Source: Pyrinomonadaceae bacterium
Lineage (GTDB): Bacteria > Acidobacteriota > Blastocatellia > Pyrinomonadales > Pyrinomonadaceae
Direction of reading: 5' to 3'
DNA: 64,000 nucleotides
Assembly: GCA_021228405.1 (NCBI GenBank)
Contig: JAJQRF010000006.1
Coordinates: forward strand, 186,001 to 250,000
The notes under the pieces were generated by a model. It ran no database searches and had not been told where the DNA came from. It was given only the letters and a program-made list of their open reading frames with translations. Below are positions 30,401 through 39,050 of the stretch, piece by piece. The translations under genes were made by a program, and so were the position numbers. Each line of letters starts with the position of its first letter. The stretch's first letter is position 1.

Positions 30401-33400
30401 GCTGACGAATTCCGAAAGTCTTCGTAATGCCAATCGATCTTTCTTGATTTATCTGTGATTTGAAACGGTTCGCCATCGATACTGAGAATTCCGCTTTGCA
30501 GGATTTCGTGGCGTGCGTGAATGACTTCAAACGCATTTCTCAATGCTTCGATGTCCGGTTTTCCTTTCAAACTCAATGCCGCCGGAACATTGTAAACCGA
30601 TGAGCGCGGGTTTATCTGATCGATAAACCATAATTTACGTTGCGACGGAGATAATTTGAACGGTCTTTTTTCCGGTATTTTACCGATTCGGTCAAACTCC
30701 GTTTTTTCGCCCGAGGCAAGCATATCGGCGATCAATTTCGACAACGCGGCGGGTGTCGGTTTTTCAAAAACGGCGCGTAAAGGAATTTCGATCTGAAAAA
30801 TTTGTTTGAGTCTGATGATTAACTGTGCCGCCAGGAGCGAGTGACCGCCTGAATAGAAAAAGTTCGTATCGACCCCGATTTTTCTGATACCGAGCGTTTC
30901 CTTCATCTGTCCGGCAACAACTTCCTCAAGTGAAGTTCGCGGCGCGGTAAATTCATTGACGGATTCGCTTTCCGTTTCGGTCGGTTCGGGCAATTTTTTG
31001 CGGTCAATCTTGCCGTTCGGCGTAAGCGGCAAGGAAGCTAGAAAAATGAATTCCGCCGGAATCATATATTCGGGCAGGTTTTCCCGGAGATACGTTATCA
31101 ATTCGATCTTCGCTATCTTTTTATGCGGCTCGGAAACCAGGTGGCAGACGATCAATTTTTCATTGTTCTTATTTGTATGAGCGATAACGACATTTTCCTT
31201 GATTGCGGGATGCTGTCCTATCCGCGATTCGATCTCGCCGAGTTCGATGCGAAAACCGCGAATCTTAACCTGATGGTCGGTTCTACCCAAAAATATCAGA
31301 TCACCGTTTTCGGTAAATCTTGCCAGATCGCTCGTTTTATACAATCGACCGCCGAACTTTCCGCTCAGATCGTCGGGCACGAATCTTTCAGAAGTTTGAA
31401 GCGGCTTGTTGAAATAACCGCGTGTCACACCATCTCCGCCGAGATAAATTTCTCCGGTTACGCCGATCGGGACGGGCAGCATTTTTTCGTTCAGCAGATA
31501 AACCTGCGAATTTGTGAGCGGCTTTCCGATCAAGGAATTTACGCCTTTTCCGCCGGGCATCAGCGCAAAGGTCGAATAAGTCGTATCTTCCGAAGGTCCG
31601 TATAAATTGAAAACCCGCTTGACCTGTTCGTTTTTGTAAACTTTTTCAACGAGATGATTCAATAACGGTTCGCCTGCCAGATTGACCGTTTGAACTTTTC
31701 CGGGCAATTTGTTGTTGCGGCACAATTCGGTCATTGCCGAAGGAACCGTATTTATCAAAGTAATATCCGAAAAATCGTCCGCTGACAGCAACGAAAGTGC
31801 ATTTTCCGCCAGACAAACCTCGCCGCCGCACGCCAGAGTGCTGAAAATTTCAAAAACCGACAAGTCGAAACAAATCGAAGTCGATGCCAGAACCTTCCCG
31901 AGTTCTTCTTCGGAAAACGTATTTTTTGCCCAGTTTATCAAAGCGCAAACGCTCCGATGTTCGATTGCGACTCCTTTCGGAGTTCCCGTCGAACCCGACG
32001 TGTAGATGATATATGCCAGGTTTTTCGGATCGAAAATGATCGGTCTGATGTCCGAACTCATTTGATCCAGCTCGCTCTTAATCACATCGAAATCGATAAC
32101 CTTTTCGGCATCGAACGGCAGGATCGAAAGAAGCTCGTTTTCCGTCACGACGAATGCGGATTCCGAATCTTCAAGCATCAATTTCAGCCGATTCTGCGGA
32201 TAGTTCGGGTCCATCGGAACATAAGCCGCGCCCGCTTTGAGAATTCCCATCAAAACAACGATCAGTCTTTCGGAACGATTCAGACAAACTGCAATGCGGT
32301 CGCCGTTTTCAACGCCGCGCAGTTTCAAATAATTTGCAAAACGATTCGATTGCTCATTTAAATATTTGTAAGTCAGAAAATTTCGCTGAAATGAAACGGC
32401 GATCTTATCGGGAGTTTGTGCGGCTTGGTTTTCAAACAGCCCGTGAATCGAAGCTTTTTGATCGTAATCCTGCGCCGTGTTGTTCCACTCGAAAACGATT
32501 TTCTTATATTCGTCGTCAGCAACTATTTCGAGTTCGGAGATTGCTCGAAGCGGATTTTCGACAATACTTTTGAGGAGTTTGTTGAAATTTTCGCCCATCC
32601 TTTCAACCGTTTGCGGACTTAGCAGATTTTTGTTGTATTGAAAGGCGGCGGACAGCTTTTCACCGTTTTCAGCGATCATCAAAGTAAGATCGAACTGTGA
32701 AAATGTCTGCTCGATCTCTTCCGATTCGAGTTTCAATTCGCCTAAATCCAGTTTCACCGCAGAATCGCCCTGCGCCCACGCCGCCAAACCCGGTAAATCC
32801 TTGATCGGCGACTGCTGTAAAATAAACATCGTCTGAAAGATCGGCGAACGTGAAGCGTCCTGATCCTGTAAATTGTCCTCGACAACCTTTATGAAAGGAT
32901 ATTTTTGATTTTTCGAGATTTCCTTGAATGTTTTCCTGACATTTTCAAGATACTTTTCAAAACTCGCTTCACCGTCTGCAAAACTTCGCACGGCAACCGG
33001 GTTGACCAAATATCCGAGCGTGTTTTTGTACGCCGGATTTTCTCTGCCCGAGGTCGGAGTTCCGACGATCAGATCGGATTGGTTTGTGTAGCGGTAAAGA
33101 AATATTTTGTAAGCCGTAAGCAATGATACGAATAAGGTTGTGCGCTGTTTGACGCTCAAATCCTTCAATTTTTTAACGGTCGCCTGATCGAGTTCAAAAC
33201 GCAAAGTTTTCCCTTCAAAGGTCTGAATCGACGGTCTTTGAAAATCGAACGGAAAATCGAGATGCGGAAGTTCGCCGCTTAGTTGATTACGCCAGAAAGA
33301 TTTATTTGCTTCGCTTTCGCTCGTCGAGAGATATTTTTCTTCAACAATGACAAATTCCCGGAATCGGCTCGCTTCCGTTTTTTCGTTTCCGATTGAAACA

Positions 33401-35919
33401 CCGGTCAACGAATAAAGCTCGCCGAGTCTTTTGATAATCAAACTCAACGACCAGAAATCGGCAATTATGTGATGAAGCGAGAGCGAAAATAACGTTTCAC
33501 TTTCGCCGATCCGCCAAATTCCTAACCGCAAAAGCGGTTCGTTGACGAGATCGAAAGGTCTTTGAAATTCTTCATTTATCAGTCTTTTTACTTCTTCCGT
33601 TGAATTTTCGGGATACGTATTTTCGCTCCATTCAAAATTCGGCGATTGATTTATTTTCCTGACCGGCTGACCGTTCTTCACCTCAAACGTCGAGCGCAGA
33701 ATGTCGTTTTCAACACAAATCTTTTCAAAGGCTTCTTTCAATTTCGACGGCTCGAAATTTTCATTCGTAATCTTTGCCAGAAAATTGAGATTGTAAGCAG
33801 TATTTTCAGGAGCCAATTGCTGAAGAAACCACAACGCCTTTTGTCCGCGTGAAAGCTCGGTTTCAGGCACGTCTATGTCAATTCTTTGTTCGCTGATTTG
33901 TTCTTTCGCAGGCTTTAACTCCCATAAAAATCGGCACAAAGTTTCAAAACTGTCCTCTTCGATCAGATCGGAAACCGAAAAGTCGATCTTAAATTGCTTC
34001 TTGATCGTATGCGCCAATTCGAGAGCCGTCAATGAATCGAGCCCGTAACTGAGAAGCGAAATGTTTTCCTTTATGTTTTGAGGATGAATCTTTAACGCTT
34101 CCGACACCGATCTTTTCAGCTTCGACCTGAAAACTTCAAACTCGTCCGCGGCAGATTCAAGCGAATCATCGTTTTCGATGAGATCGGTTTGAAAATTATC
34201 TTCGGCGGCAAATTTATCCGCGATTTCCAGTTTATCGGTCAAAAATTCGTTTCGACAAGTTTTGCGCCGTTTCTTACCGCTCGATGTCTTCGGTAAAGTG
34301 CCGGCTTTAATCAAAACGATCTGCCCGGCACTTATCTCGTATTCGTTTGCTAAAATTTTCTGAATTTCCGCAAATACCTGTTCGGAAACGTAAGCCGAAC
34401 GCGGTTCGATTTCCTGAACGATGATGAGTTTTTCACCCTTTTCGGCTTCCGCGGCAAACGCGATACAGCCGTCTTTTCTTAATGCCGGATGACAGTTTTC
34501 AATTGATTTTTCGATGTCCTGCGGATACAGGTTGCGACCGTTCAAAATTATCAGGTCTTTGATTCGTCCCGTGATGAACAGATTGGAATTTTTGATAAAA
34601 CCCAAATCTCCCGTTCGCAGAAACGTTTCGCCGTCTTCATTATGCAGACGGGCTTGAAAAGTCTTTGCCGTTTCATCAGGGTTGTTCCAATAACCGTTTG
34701 CGACGCTCGAACCCGATAACCAGATTTCACCGATCTCGTGCTCGTTCGATCTGATGCAGGTTTCGGGATTGACTATTTCAACTGTGATTCCTTCGGCAAT
34801 TTCACCGCAATTGACCAGTAATTTCGCGTTTTCGTCTTTTGCTTCGCTGACGATGTGTTTTTCCAGCAGTCCTGCGTCGAATTTTTGAATAAAATTTTGT
34901 TCGGAATCCGTTGCCGACACAAGGAGCGTGGCTTCCGCCAGACCGTAGCAGGGAAAGAACGAACTTTTACGGAATCCCGTTTTCTCGAAGGTCTTTGCAA
35001 ATCTTTCGAGAGTTGCGGCTGAAATCGGTTCGGCACCGTTAAAAGCCACCTTCCAGCAATTCAGATCGAGCCTTAAAATCTCTTCTTCTTTAACACGTTT
35101 CAGGCAAAGTTCGTAAGCAAAATTCGGTCCGCCGCTGGTCGTTGCGCGGTAGGTGGAAATCGCTTTCAGCCAGGAAACCGGATTTTGCACGAATTCTGCC
35201 GGAGTCATCAAAAAACATTCGGCATTGACGAATAGCGGCTGTAAAACGTTACCGATCAATCCCATATCGTGATACAAAGGAAGCCAGCCGAGAATCACGG
35301 AATCTTCCGACTGTTTAAATAAATCGCGTATCATCTGCTGGTTTACGAGCAGATTTTCGTGTGAAACGATCACGCCTTTCGGCTCGGACGTGGAGCCGGA
35401 AGTATATTGAAGAAAAGCGGTCGATGCGGCGGAGATCGAAGTTTGAATCAATTCTCCGGCGTTTTCGTCTATCGAATCCGTGTTTATTAATTTGAGCCGG
35501 AGTAAGTTATCGTTTCCGGCAGTCGCTCGTTTTATCCTGTTTTCGACCGTCGTATTTATTAAAGCGGCAGAGGCTTGCGAATCGGCAACGATCGTTTCGA
35601 TTCTGCCGAAATTTCGGTTATTGCGCGGCGGATACGCGGGAACGGCGATCATTCCCGCCAAAAGACAGCCGAAAAAAGCGGTGATATAACTCAAATTTTG
35701 CGGATAAAGCAGTAAAATGCGGTCGCCGATCTGACAATTTTGCTGTAATTGTCCCGCGATGGTCTTCGACTTTTCCAGCAATTCGCCGTAGGTCAGAGTT
35801 TCCACGATCTCATTATCCGTTAATAAATTGTAGATCGTTTTTTCGGGATTCTGTGCAGCCCGAAATTCGAGAATATCTATCAACGTTTTCCAATTATTTT
35901 GCGATTGGAGCAGTTTCAT
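27409..35919 (-). CDS. Starter synthetase, FAAL-ACP-C-A-T-C-A-T
   Basis: 2836 aa. Residues 1 to about 590 are a fatty acyl-AMP ligase (YTSGSTSEPKGV, LPLYHDMGLIG, GGPNFAYELC), which activates a fatty acid as the acyl-adenylate and loads the following ACP (YGLDSLTA, Ser near 623). C1 would join the acyl chain to the first amino acid; its active motif reads HHIIADFWS, with Phe in place of the usual Gly. A1 reads DLFNNALTY, an Ala-type code. T1 has GGHSLLAAQ near 1694, C2 HHIITDGWS near 1881. A2 reads DAFWLGGTF, a Val code identical to that of A1 in the 13392-19928 gene. T2 has GGHSLLATR near 2753. This is the first synthetase of the operon, so the product should be a lipopeptide with an acyl-Ala-Val start. 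Confidence 0.95.
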   Translation of the reverse strand: MKLLQSQNNWKTLIDILEFRAAQNPEKTIYNLLTDNEIVETLTYGELLEKSKTIAGQLQQNCQIGDRILLLYPQNLSYITAFFGCLLAGMIAVPAYPPRNNRNFGRIETIVADSQASAALINTTVENRIKRATAGNDNLLRLKLINTDSIDENAGELIQTSISAASTAFLQYTSGSTSEPKGVIVSHENLLVNQQMIRDLFKQSEDSVILGWLPLYHDMGLIGNVLQPLFVNAECFLMTPAEFVQNPVSWLKAISTYRATTSGGPNFAYELCLKRVKEEEILRLDLNCWKVAFNGAEPISAATLERFAKTFEKTGFRKSSFFPCYGLAEATLLVSATDSEQNFIQKFDAGLLEKHIVSEAKDENAKLLVNCGEIAEGITVEIVNPETCIRSNEHEIGEIWLSGSSVANGYWNNPDETAKTFQARLHNEDGETFLRTGDLGFIKNSNLFITGRIKDLIILNGRNLYPQDIEKSIENCHPALRKDGCIAFAAEAEKGEKLIIVQEIEPRSAYVSEQVFAEIQKILANEYEISAGQIVLIKAGTLPKTSSGKKRRKTCRNEFLTDKLEIADKFAAEDNFQTDLIENDDSLESAADEFEVFRSKLKRSVSEALKIHPQNIKENISLLSYGLDSLTALELAHTIKKQFKIDFSVSDLIEEDSFETLCRFLWELKPAKEQISEQRIDIDVPETELSRGQKALWFLQQLAPENTAYNLNFLAKITNENFEPSKLKEAFEKICVENDILRSTFEVKNGQPVRKINQSPNFEWSENTYPENSTEEVKRLINEEFQRPFDLVNEPLLRLGIWRIGESETLFSLSLHHIIADFWSLSLIIKRLGELYSLTGVSIGNEKTEASRFREFVIVEEKYLSTSESEANKSFWRNQLSGELPHLDFPFDFQRPSIQTFEGKTLRFELDQATVKKLKDLSVKQRTTLFVSLLTAYKIFLYRYTNQSDLIVGTPTSGRENPAYKNTLGYLVNPVAVRSFADGEASFEKYLENVRKTFKEISKNQKYPFIKVVEDNLQDQDASRSPIFQTMFILQQSPIKDLPGLAAWAQGDSAVKLDLGELKLESEEIEQTFSQFDLTLMIAENGEKLSAAFQYNKNLLSPQTVERMGENFNKLLKSIVENPLRAISELEIVADDEYKKIVFEWNNTAQDYDQKASIHGLFENQAAQTPDKIAVSFQRNFLTYKYLNEQSNRFANYLKLRGVENGDRIAVCLNRSERLIVVLMGILKAGAAYVPMDPNYPQNRLKLMLEDSESAFVVTENELLSILPFDAEKVIDFDVIKSELDQMSSDIRPIIFDPKNLAYIIYTSGSTGTPKGVAIEHRSVCALINWAKNTFSEEELGKVLASTSICFDLSVFEIFSTLACGGEVCLAENALSLLSADDFSDITLINTVPSAMTELCRNNKLPGKVQTVNLAGEPLLNHLVEKVYKNEQVKRVFNLYGPSEDTTYSTFALMPGGKGVNSLIGKPLTNSQVYLLNEKMLPVPIGVTGEIYLGGDGVTRGYFNKPLQTSERFVPDDLSGKFGGRLYKTSDLARFTENGDLIFLGRTDHQVKIRGFRIELGEIESRIGQHPAIKENVVIAHTNKNNEKLIVCHLVSEPHKKIAKIELITYLRENLPEYMIPAEFIFLASLPLTPNGKIDRKKLPEPTETESESVNEFTAPRTSLEEVVAGQMKETLGIRKIGVDTNFFYSGGHSLLAAQLIIRLKQIFQIEIPLRAVFEKPTPAALSKLIADMLASGEKTEFDRIGKIPEKRPFKLSPSQRKLWFIDQINPRSSVYNVPAALSLKGKPDIEALRNAFEVIHARHEILQSGILSIDGEPFQITDKSRKIDWHYEDFRNSSADLGFHLVAEAREGFDLRSENLYRIRLWQTADDEYVLLVVMHHIITDGWSLGILIRELKKEYEKQLDKTISHKETPSQKELQYSDYAEWQIEGIANGKLSRQLQYWQKKLDGIKGNIELPTDFERPAKPAYKGAKIPINIDAQTVRELKKLGQSKGYTLFMLLLAAVNILLRRFSEETDVCIGVPVANRFHPDTEKIIGFFANSLVIRATLENRETVEALIQKVKENTIEAFTNQELPFDLLVENLPLPRQINRNPVFQVALAFQNNFQTELNLPEIECEFIEIDTGTSKFDLTFDLRETDRGLEGHLEYSTEIFGEKTAEELEKRFLIIVESLPENLNSSIADFPLLSETDVNELKSLVNCRQMKTSMEISIPEVFSKIVRNYPDKDALVWDDERLSYRELDERSNLIADFLNNSNTGDGGNVAVRMSRTPELIVSILGILKAGLGYVPLEPSFPVERVNYILRDTAAKIVLTSKEFDNGFAYANEVEVVEVENLLAENHRILPNIGEPHIKPQTTAYIMYTSGSTGEPKGVCVTHRNILRLVKSQNYAKLDKNQVILQLAPISFDASTFEIWGALLNGASLALMPDGFTNAEAVGNALKKYQITTLWLTAGLFHLMVDENLDDLALVKQLLAGGDVLSTSHVNRFLNKTNGSSTFINGYGPTENTTFTACFPTETPYNRRSLPIGKSINQSEVYIVDENLQLVPRGVIGELVTGGAGVSNGYLNKPKLTAQTFIPDPFSGKTGSRLYRTGDLARISSDGFIEFIGRKDEQVKINGYRIEPGEIEAVLNLHDSVKRAVITVDKNAFGDKTLAAFIIAEKESQVEISGIRNYLTGKLPAFMIPKRIGFVNEFPLTTNGKIDKKQLVLNEAGQNHREINLPQTKTEIRLAEIWKNLLAKNEIGLDDDFFELGGHSLLATRLAAAIKRDFSCDISIVRVFEIPTIRALAKEISENENLPRIITRNHPIKPLGRSRKNIKTLLKELDETVQNKTENDRQN

Positions 35920-35939
35920 CTGAAAAGACAGGTTAATTT

Positions 35940-38252
35940 TTAAAAAACAAATAATTTCGTCACAAAGGTCGAATCATTGAACGGCATCGGCGCGGCGACT
36001 AAATCGGCGGGACGATTGTTAATGCTGATCTCGGACGATTGCGGCAATCCGTAATCCTGCGTAATAACTCTTATTTTCAGGTTTTCCTTTGGTTTAACGG
36101 ACAAAACTATCTCCGAGCCTTTCGCCGGAATCGCATACAATCGCGTCATCCACGGATTTTTTTGTTTTCCGGCGACGGCTGTATCCTGAAACAGTTTTTT
36201 TCCGTCCAGTTCAAACCCGACAACTTCGTTTTCGGATTCGACCGCCAGAGTTATCACGGGAGATTTCGTCGGCGAAGTTAATTTCAACCTTAAATTACGG
36301 ACATCGGAAACCGTTTCATCACTGATCTTTTCGAGCGACGGAGCGGGCAGTTCGGTTTGCTCCGCCGATTCCTTGACCAGAAAATACCGCTGACTTTGCG
36401 GGAAAAATTGCGGCAGTAAAGCGTCGGAGGCGTTGCCATCAAAAAGTTGTTTGTTCCATTCATTGAGATTAATGTCTTCGGTCGCCCAATACGATTTTTT
36501 ATTGTCCGCATCGTAAGCGCGCAAAAGACTCGTTTGGCGCGGCTTTTCCGCCGTATAATTGACACTCGCCAAACCTGAAACGATCAAAACGACCCCGATG
36601 ACCGAAAGCAAACCACCGCCGATCAAACTCAATTTGCGGTCAAAGCTCGCCAGCGCGGGAATTAAAAGTCCGATCAATAATGCCGCGAAAAACACCGCTA
36701 CAGGAATTAATCCGAAACCTAATCCCGCGATCAGGTGCCTTAAAATTCCGCCGACCAGAATTATTCCCCCGAAGCTTCCGATCAAAGAAAAAACCGAAAA
36801 TCTGTTTTTCGACACGTCTTTGTCGACCCACAGCATCCCGATGAAACCCGCGATTAAAATAATTATGACGGTTAAAGTGAAAATATAACTCGTTCCCGGC
36901 AGTAAGAGGCTCGTTAAAATGCTGATAAGAAGCCAGAGTAAAAGGCTTCCGAACAACAGATTCTCGTAATTTATCTTTGTTCGCAATAAACCGAAAAACG
37001 CAACCGCGAGGGCTAATACCAAAAGCATCACGCCGAAGATATAAAAGCCTGAATCGTAAACATCACCTGTCGAAAAGGCGGAATAATCGCGGTGAAAAAC
37101 GGTAATTATCTTGACCAGTAAGAATGAAAAGATCAATTCCGCAATGATGAACAACAGAAAAAGGAAAAATCCGCCGACGAATCCTTTGACATTCAAACCC
37201 GTCGTTTTGTTCGCGTAATAAAACGCGCCGACGAACAATAAAACCGCAACGATCATTAACGGCAAAACGATGCCTTTCGGATATGACAGCAGTTTCATCC
37301 CGAAAACGTCGAAATAGATCACTTCTCCGCCGGATGCTTCATCGAAATTTTTGTTTCGCAATTCCCGCACGACCGCGAGCAGATTTTCGCCCTGATGAGC
37401 GACACTATTGCGGTCGAGATTTTTAGGATTATCGGCTTGGGTGTGATAATTGTTCACATTTTCAATAAATGCCGTGTTCAAACCGTCGATTCCCTTTAAT
37501 TTGAACTCCGTGAAATCGGTATCATTCGGAAGAATTTTGTAAATATCGTTGAAAAAAGAACTCGCGATCGGTCTGGCAACCGATCTGCCGTATGACCTTA
37601 TCAATTCGGCGTTGTTCTCCGAAGTTTCAAACAATAAAGCCGCGCCGCCCGTTCCGCGCGCTTCGAGGTTGATAACGGTCTTTATTTTTGCAAGATTCGG
37701 GTTTTCATTCAGAAAGGCTTTCGCGCCTAACATTCCTTTTTCTTCGGCATCGGTAAACAAAACCATTATGTCGTTTCTTGCAGAAGACTCGCTTTTCAAA
37801 ATTCTCAGGGTTTCCAGGATCGAACCGACGGCGGCGGCATCGTCGGCGGCTCCTGCACCCGTCGAAACCGAATCGTAATGTGCCGAAATGAGAATGATCT
37901 CACCGTTACCGTTTCCCTTCAGCGTTCCGCTGATGTTCGTCACATAGCCCGCCTGAAAAGGCATTCCGAATCTCGTATTTTCCGCAATAACGGTTTGCGT
38001 TTCAGGATCGATCCCGAGAGAGCCAAGATTTTCCCTGATGTATTCCTGATTCTTGAGATGGTTTTCGCTTCCGACCGGATGCGGCGCGTTTGCGATCTTT
38101 TCGACGTGCCGCAACGCATTTTCAACGGAAAACTGACCTGCTTCGCTACTCACGGTCGCCGTCGGCGCACCTTCCAAACGCATCAGGATCAGAATTAAAA
38201 CTATTGCCGAAACGATTGCGATAATACCGACAAGCCGATTTTTGTTATCCAT
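35940..38252 (-). CDS. Membrane-anchored M28 family metallopeptidase
   Basis: 770 aa. One N-terminal membrane segment (about 9-24) leads to a M28 di-zinc peptidase domain with His125 and Asp127 in SAHYDS, Asp in GAADDAA near 138, Glu170/171 in DAEEKG, Glu197 in NLEARG, and His in NYHTQADN near 268. About eight membrane segments follow (330-600) and then a C-terminal extracytoplasmic domain. The layout resembles FXNA/ER-metallopeptidase-like proteins. It lies between the antiterminator and the FAAL synthetase, 21 bp before the latter, so it belongs to the cluster. It may trim or activate the exported lipopeptide, as the unrelated S12 peptidase ClbP does for colibactin, or confer self-resistance by hydrolysis. 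A general housekeeping role cannot be excluded. No D-amino-acid-generating domain is seen, so a ClbP-type D-Asn leader is not supported. Confidence 0.9.
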   Translation of the reverse strand: MDNKNRLVGIIAIVSAIVLILILMRLEGAPTATVSSEAGQFSVENALRHVEKIANAPHPVGSENHLKNQEYIRENLGSLGIDPETQTVIAENTRFGMPFQAGYVTNISGTLKGNGNGEIILISAHYDSVSTGAGAADDAAAVGSILETLRILKSESSARNDIMVLFTDAEEKGMLGAKAFLNENPNLAKIKTVINLEARGTGGAALLFETSENNAELIRSYGRSVARPIASSFFNDIYKILPNDTDFTEFKLKGIDGLNTAFIENVNNYHTQADNPKNLDRNSVAHQGENLLAVVRELRNKNFDEASGGEVIYFDVFGMKLLSYPKGIVLPLMIVAVLLFVGAFYYANKTTGLNVKGFVGGFFLFLLFIIAELIFSFLLVKIITVFHRDYSAFSTGDVYDSGFYIFGVMLLVLALAVAFFGLLRTKINYENLLFGSLLLWLLISILTSLLLPGTSYIFTLTVIIILIAGFIGMLWVDKDVSKNRFSVFSLIGSFGGIILVGGILRHLIAGLGFGLIPVAVFFAALLIGLLIPALASFDRKLSLIGGGLLSVIGVVLIVSGLASVNYTAEKPRQTSLLRAYDADNKKSYWATEDINLNEWNKQLFDGNASDALLPQFFPQSQRYFLVKESAEQTELPAPSLEKISDETVSDVRNLRLKLTSPTKSPVITLAVESENEVVGFELDGKKLFQDTAVAGKQKNPWMTRLYAIPAKGSEIVLSVKPKENLKIRVITQDYGLPQSSEISINNRPADLVAAPMPFNDSTFVTKLFVF

Positions 38253-38328
38253 ATTTTTTCGTATTTAATTTTTAATTTCGGAAGTTCGTTAAGCAGGAAA
38301 ATTTCGGTTTCAATTTTATTCCGAATAA

Positions 38329-38847
38329 TCAAACTTTTCTGATCTTTTCTTTCTCGACGATCAGATTTAGCTGATACGTAACCGTTGAAAGCAGAACCAT
38401 AACGCGGGTCGAATCCGAAACGCCGTTGACGAACACGCCGATAAAATCCTTCAAATAAGGCTGATCGACGATTACCCGGTCACCGGGTTTTAAGCTGATT
38501 TCGGGATCGATAATGTTCTCTTTGCCGGTCAGTTTCAGCATTATTTCGATGATCGTATCTTCAACAACGCAGGGGTGTTCGCCGCAACTCACAATGCTGT
38601 GGAGTCCCCTTGTGAATTTGACTTTATTTAAACAAGTGTTTGAATTGAATCTGGCGAAAATATAACAGGGAAAGAGCACCTTTTTATAACTGATCTTCTT
38701 TCCTGTCTGTCTATTCAGTTTGTATGATCTGATCCGCGGAACAAAGGTTTCGATTCCGCCGGCACGAAGATTCGCCGAAACTCTTTCTTCCTGATTGGGT
38801 TTTGTATTGATTGCATACCAATGCAAAGTGTCAAAATCGCTTAACAT
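38329..38847 (-). CDS. RfaH/NusG-type transcription antiterminator
   Basis: 172 aa. The N-terminal NGN domain begins LHWYAINTKPNQEERV. It includes VLFPCYIFARF, corresponding to LFPNYLFVEF of RfaH, and VKFTRGLHSIVSCGEHP, corresponding to the ATRGVSHFVRFGASP region. The KOW part reads PGDRVIVDQPYLKDFIGVF. The length and lack of insertions match specialised NusG paralogues (RfaH, LoaP, UpxY) that load on RNA polymerase at a leader signal and suppress pausing and Rho termination across long operons. It is the first gene of a cluster of at least 38.8 kb, 76 bp before the M28 gene, and its own leader holds an ops-like site and hairpin. This implies self-activation. GAGG lies about 8-11 bases before the ATG at 38847. 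Confidence 0.9.
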   Translation of the reverse strand: MLSDFDTLHWYAINTKPNQEERVSANLRAGGIETFVPRIRSYKLNRQTGKKISYKKVLFPCYIFARFNSNTCLNKVKFTRGLHSIVSCGEHPCVVEDTIIEIMLKLTGKENIIDPEISLKPGDRVIVDQPYLKDFIGVFVNGVSDSTRVMVLLSTVTYQLNLIVEKEKIRKV

Positions 38848-38930
38848 AGGAGAACCTCAAATTAAAGCTGAAATCCGGGAAAGAAATATTCAGCCTATCG
38901 AAGCAGAAGCGAAATCTCCGACCAATGGCA

Positions 38931-38941
38931 AAGCTACCGCA
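38931..38941 (-). promoter_or_regulatory. ops-like recruitment element for the RfaH-type protein
   Basis: On the minus strand the leader reads TGCGGTAGCTT. The E. coli ops element recognised by RfaH has the core GGCGGTAGnnT, so eight of the nine fixed bases match and the GCGGTAG core is intact. It lies 84 bases upstream of the start codon of the RfaH-like gene, directly after a stable hairpin. This is seen in sequence; function is inferred. Confidence 0.65.
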
Positions 38942-38970
38942 TTACCTGTTAACTATCGCTAGTTAGGTAG
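38942..38970 (-). promoter_or_regulatory. Leader hairpin with GNRA tetraloop beside the ops-like site
   Basis: On the minus strand, TAACTA and TAGTTA (6 bp) enclose GCGA, a GNRA loop. The stem continues below a 3-base ACA bulge through TACC paired with GGTA. Competing pairings exist: CTACC of this hairpin can instead pair with GGTAG of the ops-like site (38934-38938), and TCTCC (38976-38980) can pair with GGAGA (38915-38919) or be absorbed in the small hairpin TTAGG-TCT-CCTAA (38973-38985). The alternatives look like a pause or attenuation structure. Confidence 0.55.
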
Positions 38971-39050
38971 ACTTAGGAGACCTAAATAATATTCGGGTTT
39001 AGGGGAGAAATTGTAGAAACTTGAATTGAAACCACTGAAGGCTTGCAAAA

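Noticed and set aside
13392..35919. Epimerase domains, as needed for a ClbP-type D-amino acid prodrug
   Set aside because: After each T domain the sequence goes directly to a C domain or ends; no extra HHxxxD-type domain is present between T and C.
38911..38985. Cyclic-di-GMP riboswitch on the plus strand
   Set aside because: GGCAAAGC and AGGTAG resemble parts of the class I aptamer, but the first hairpin and the conserved 3' segment are missing. The minus strand offers a better reading (hairpin plus ops-like site).
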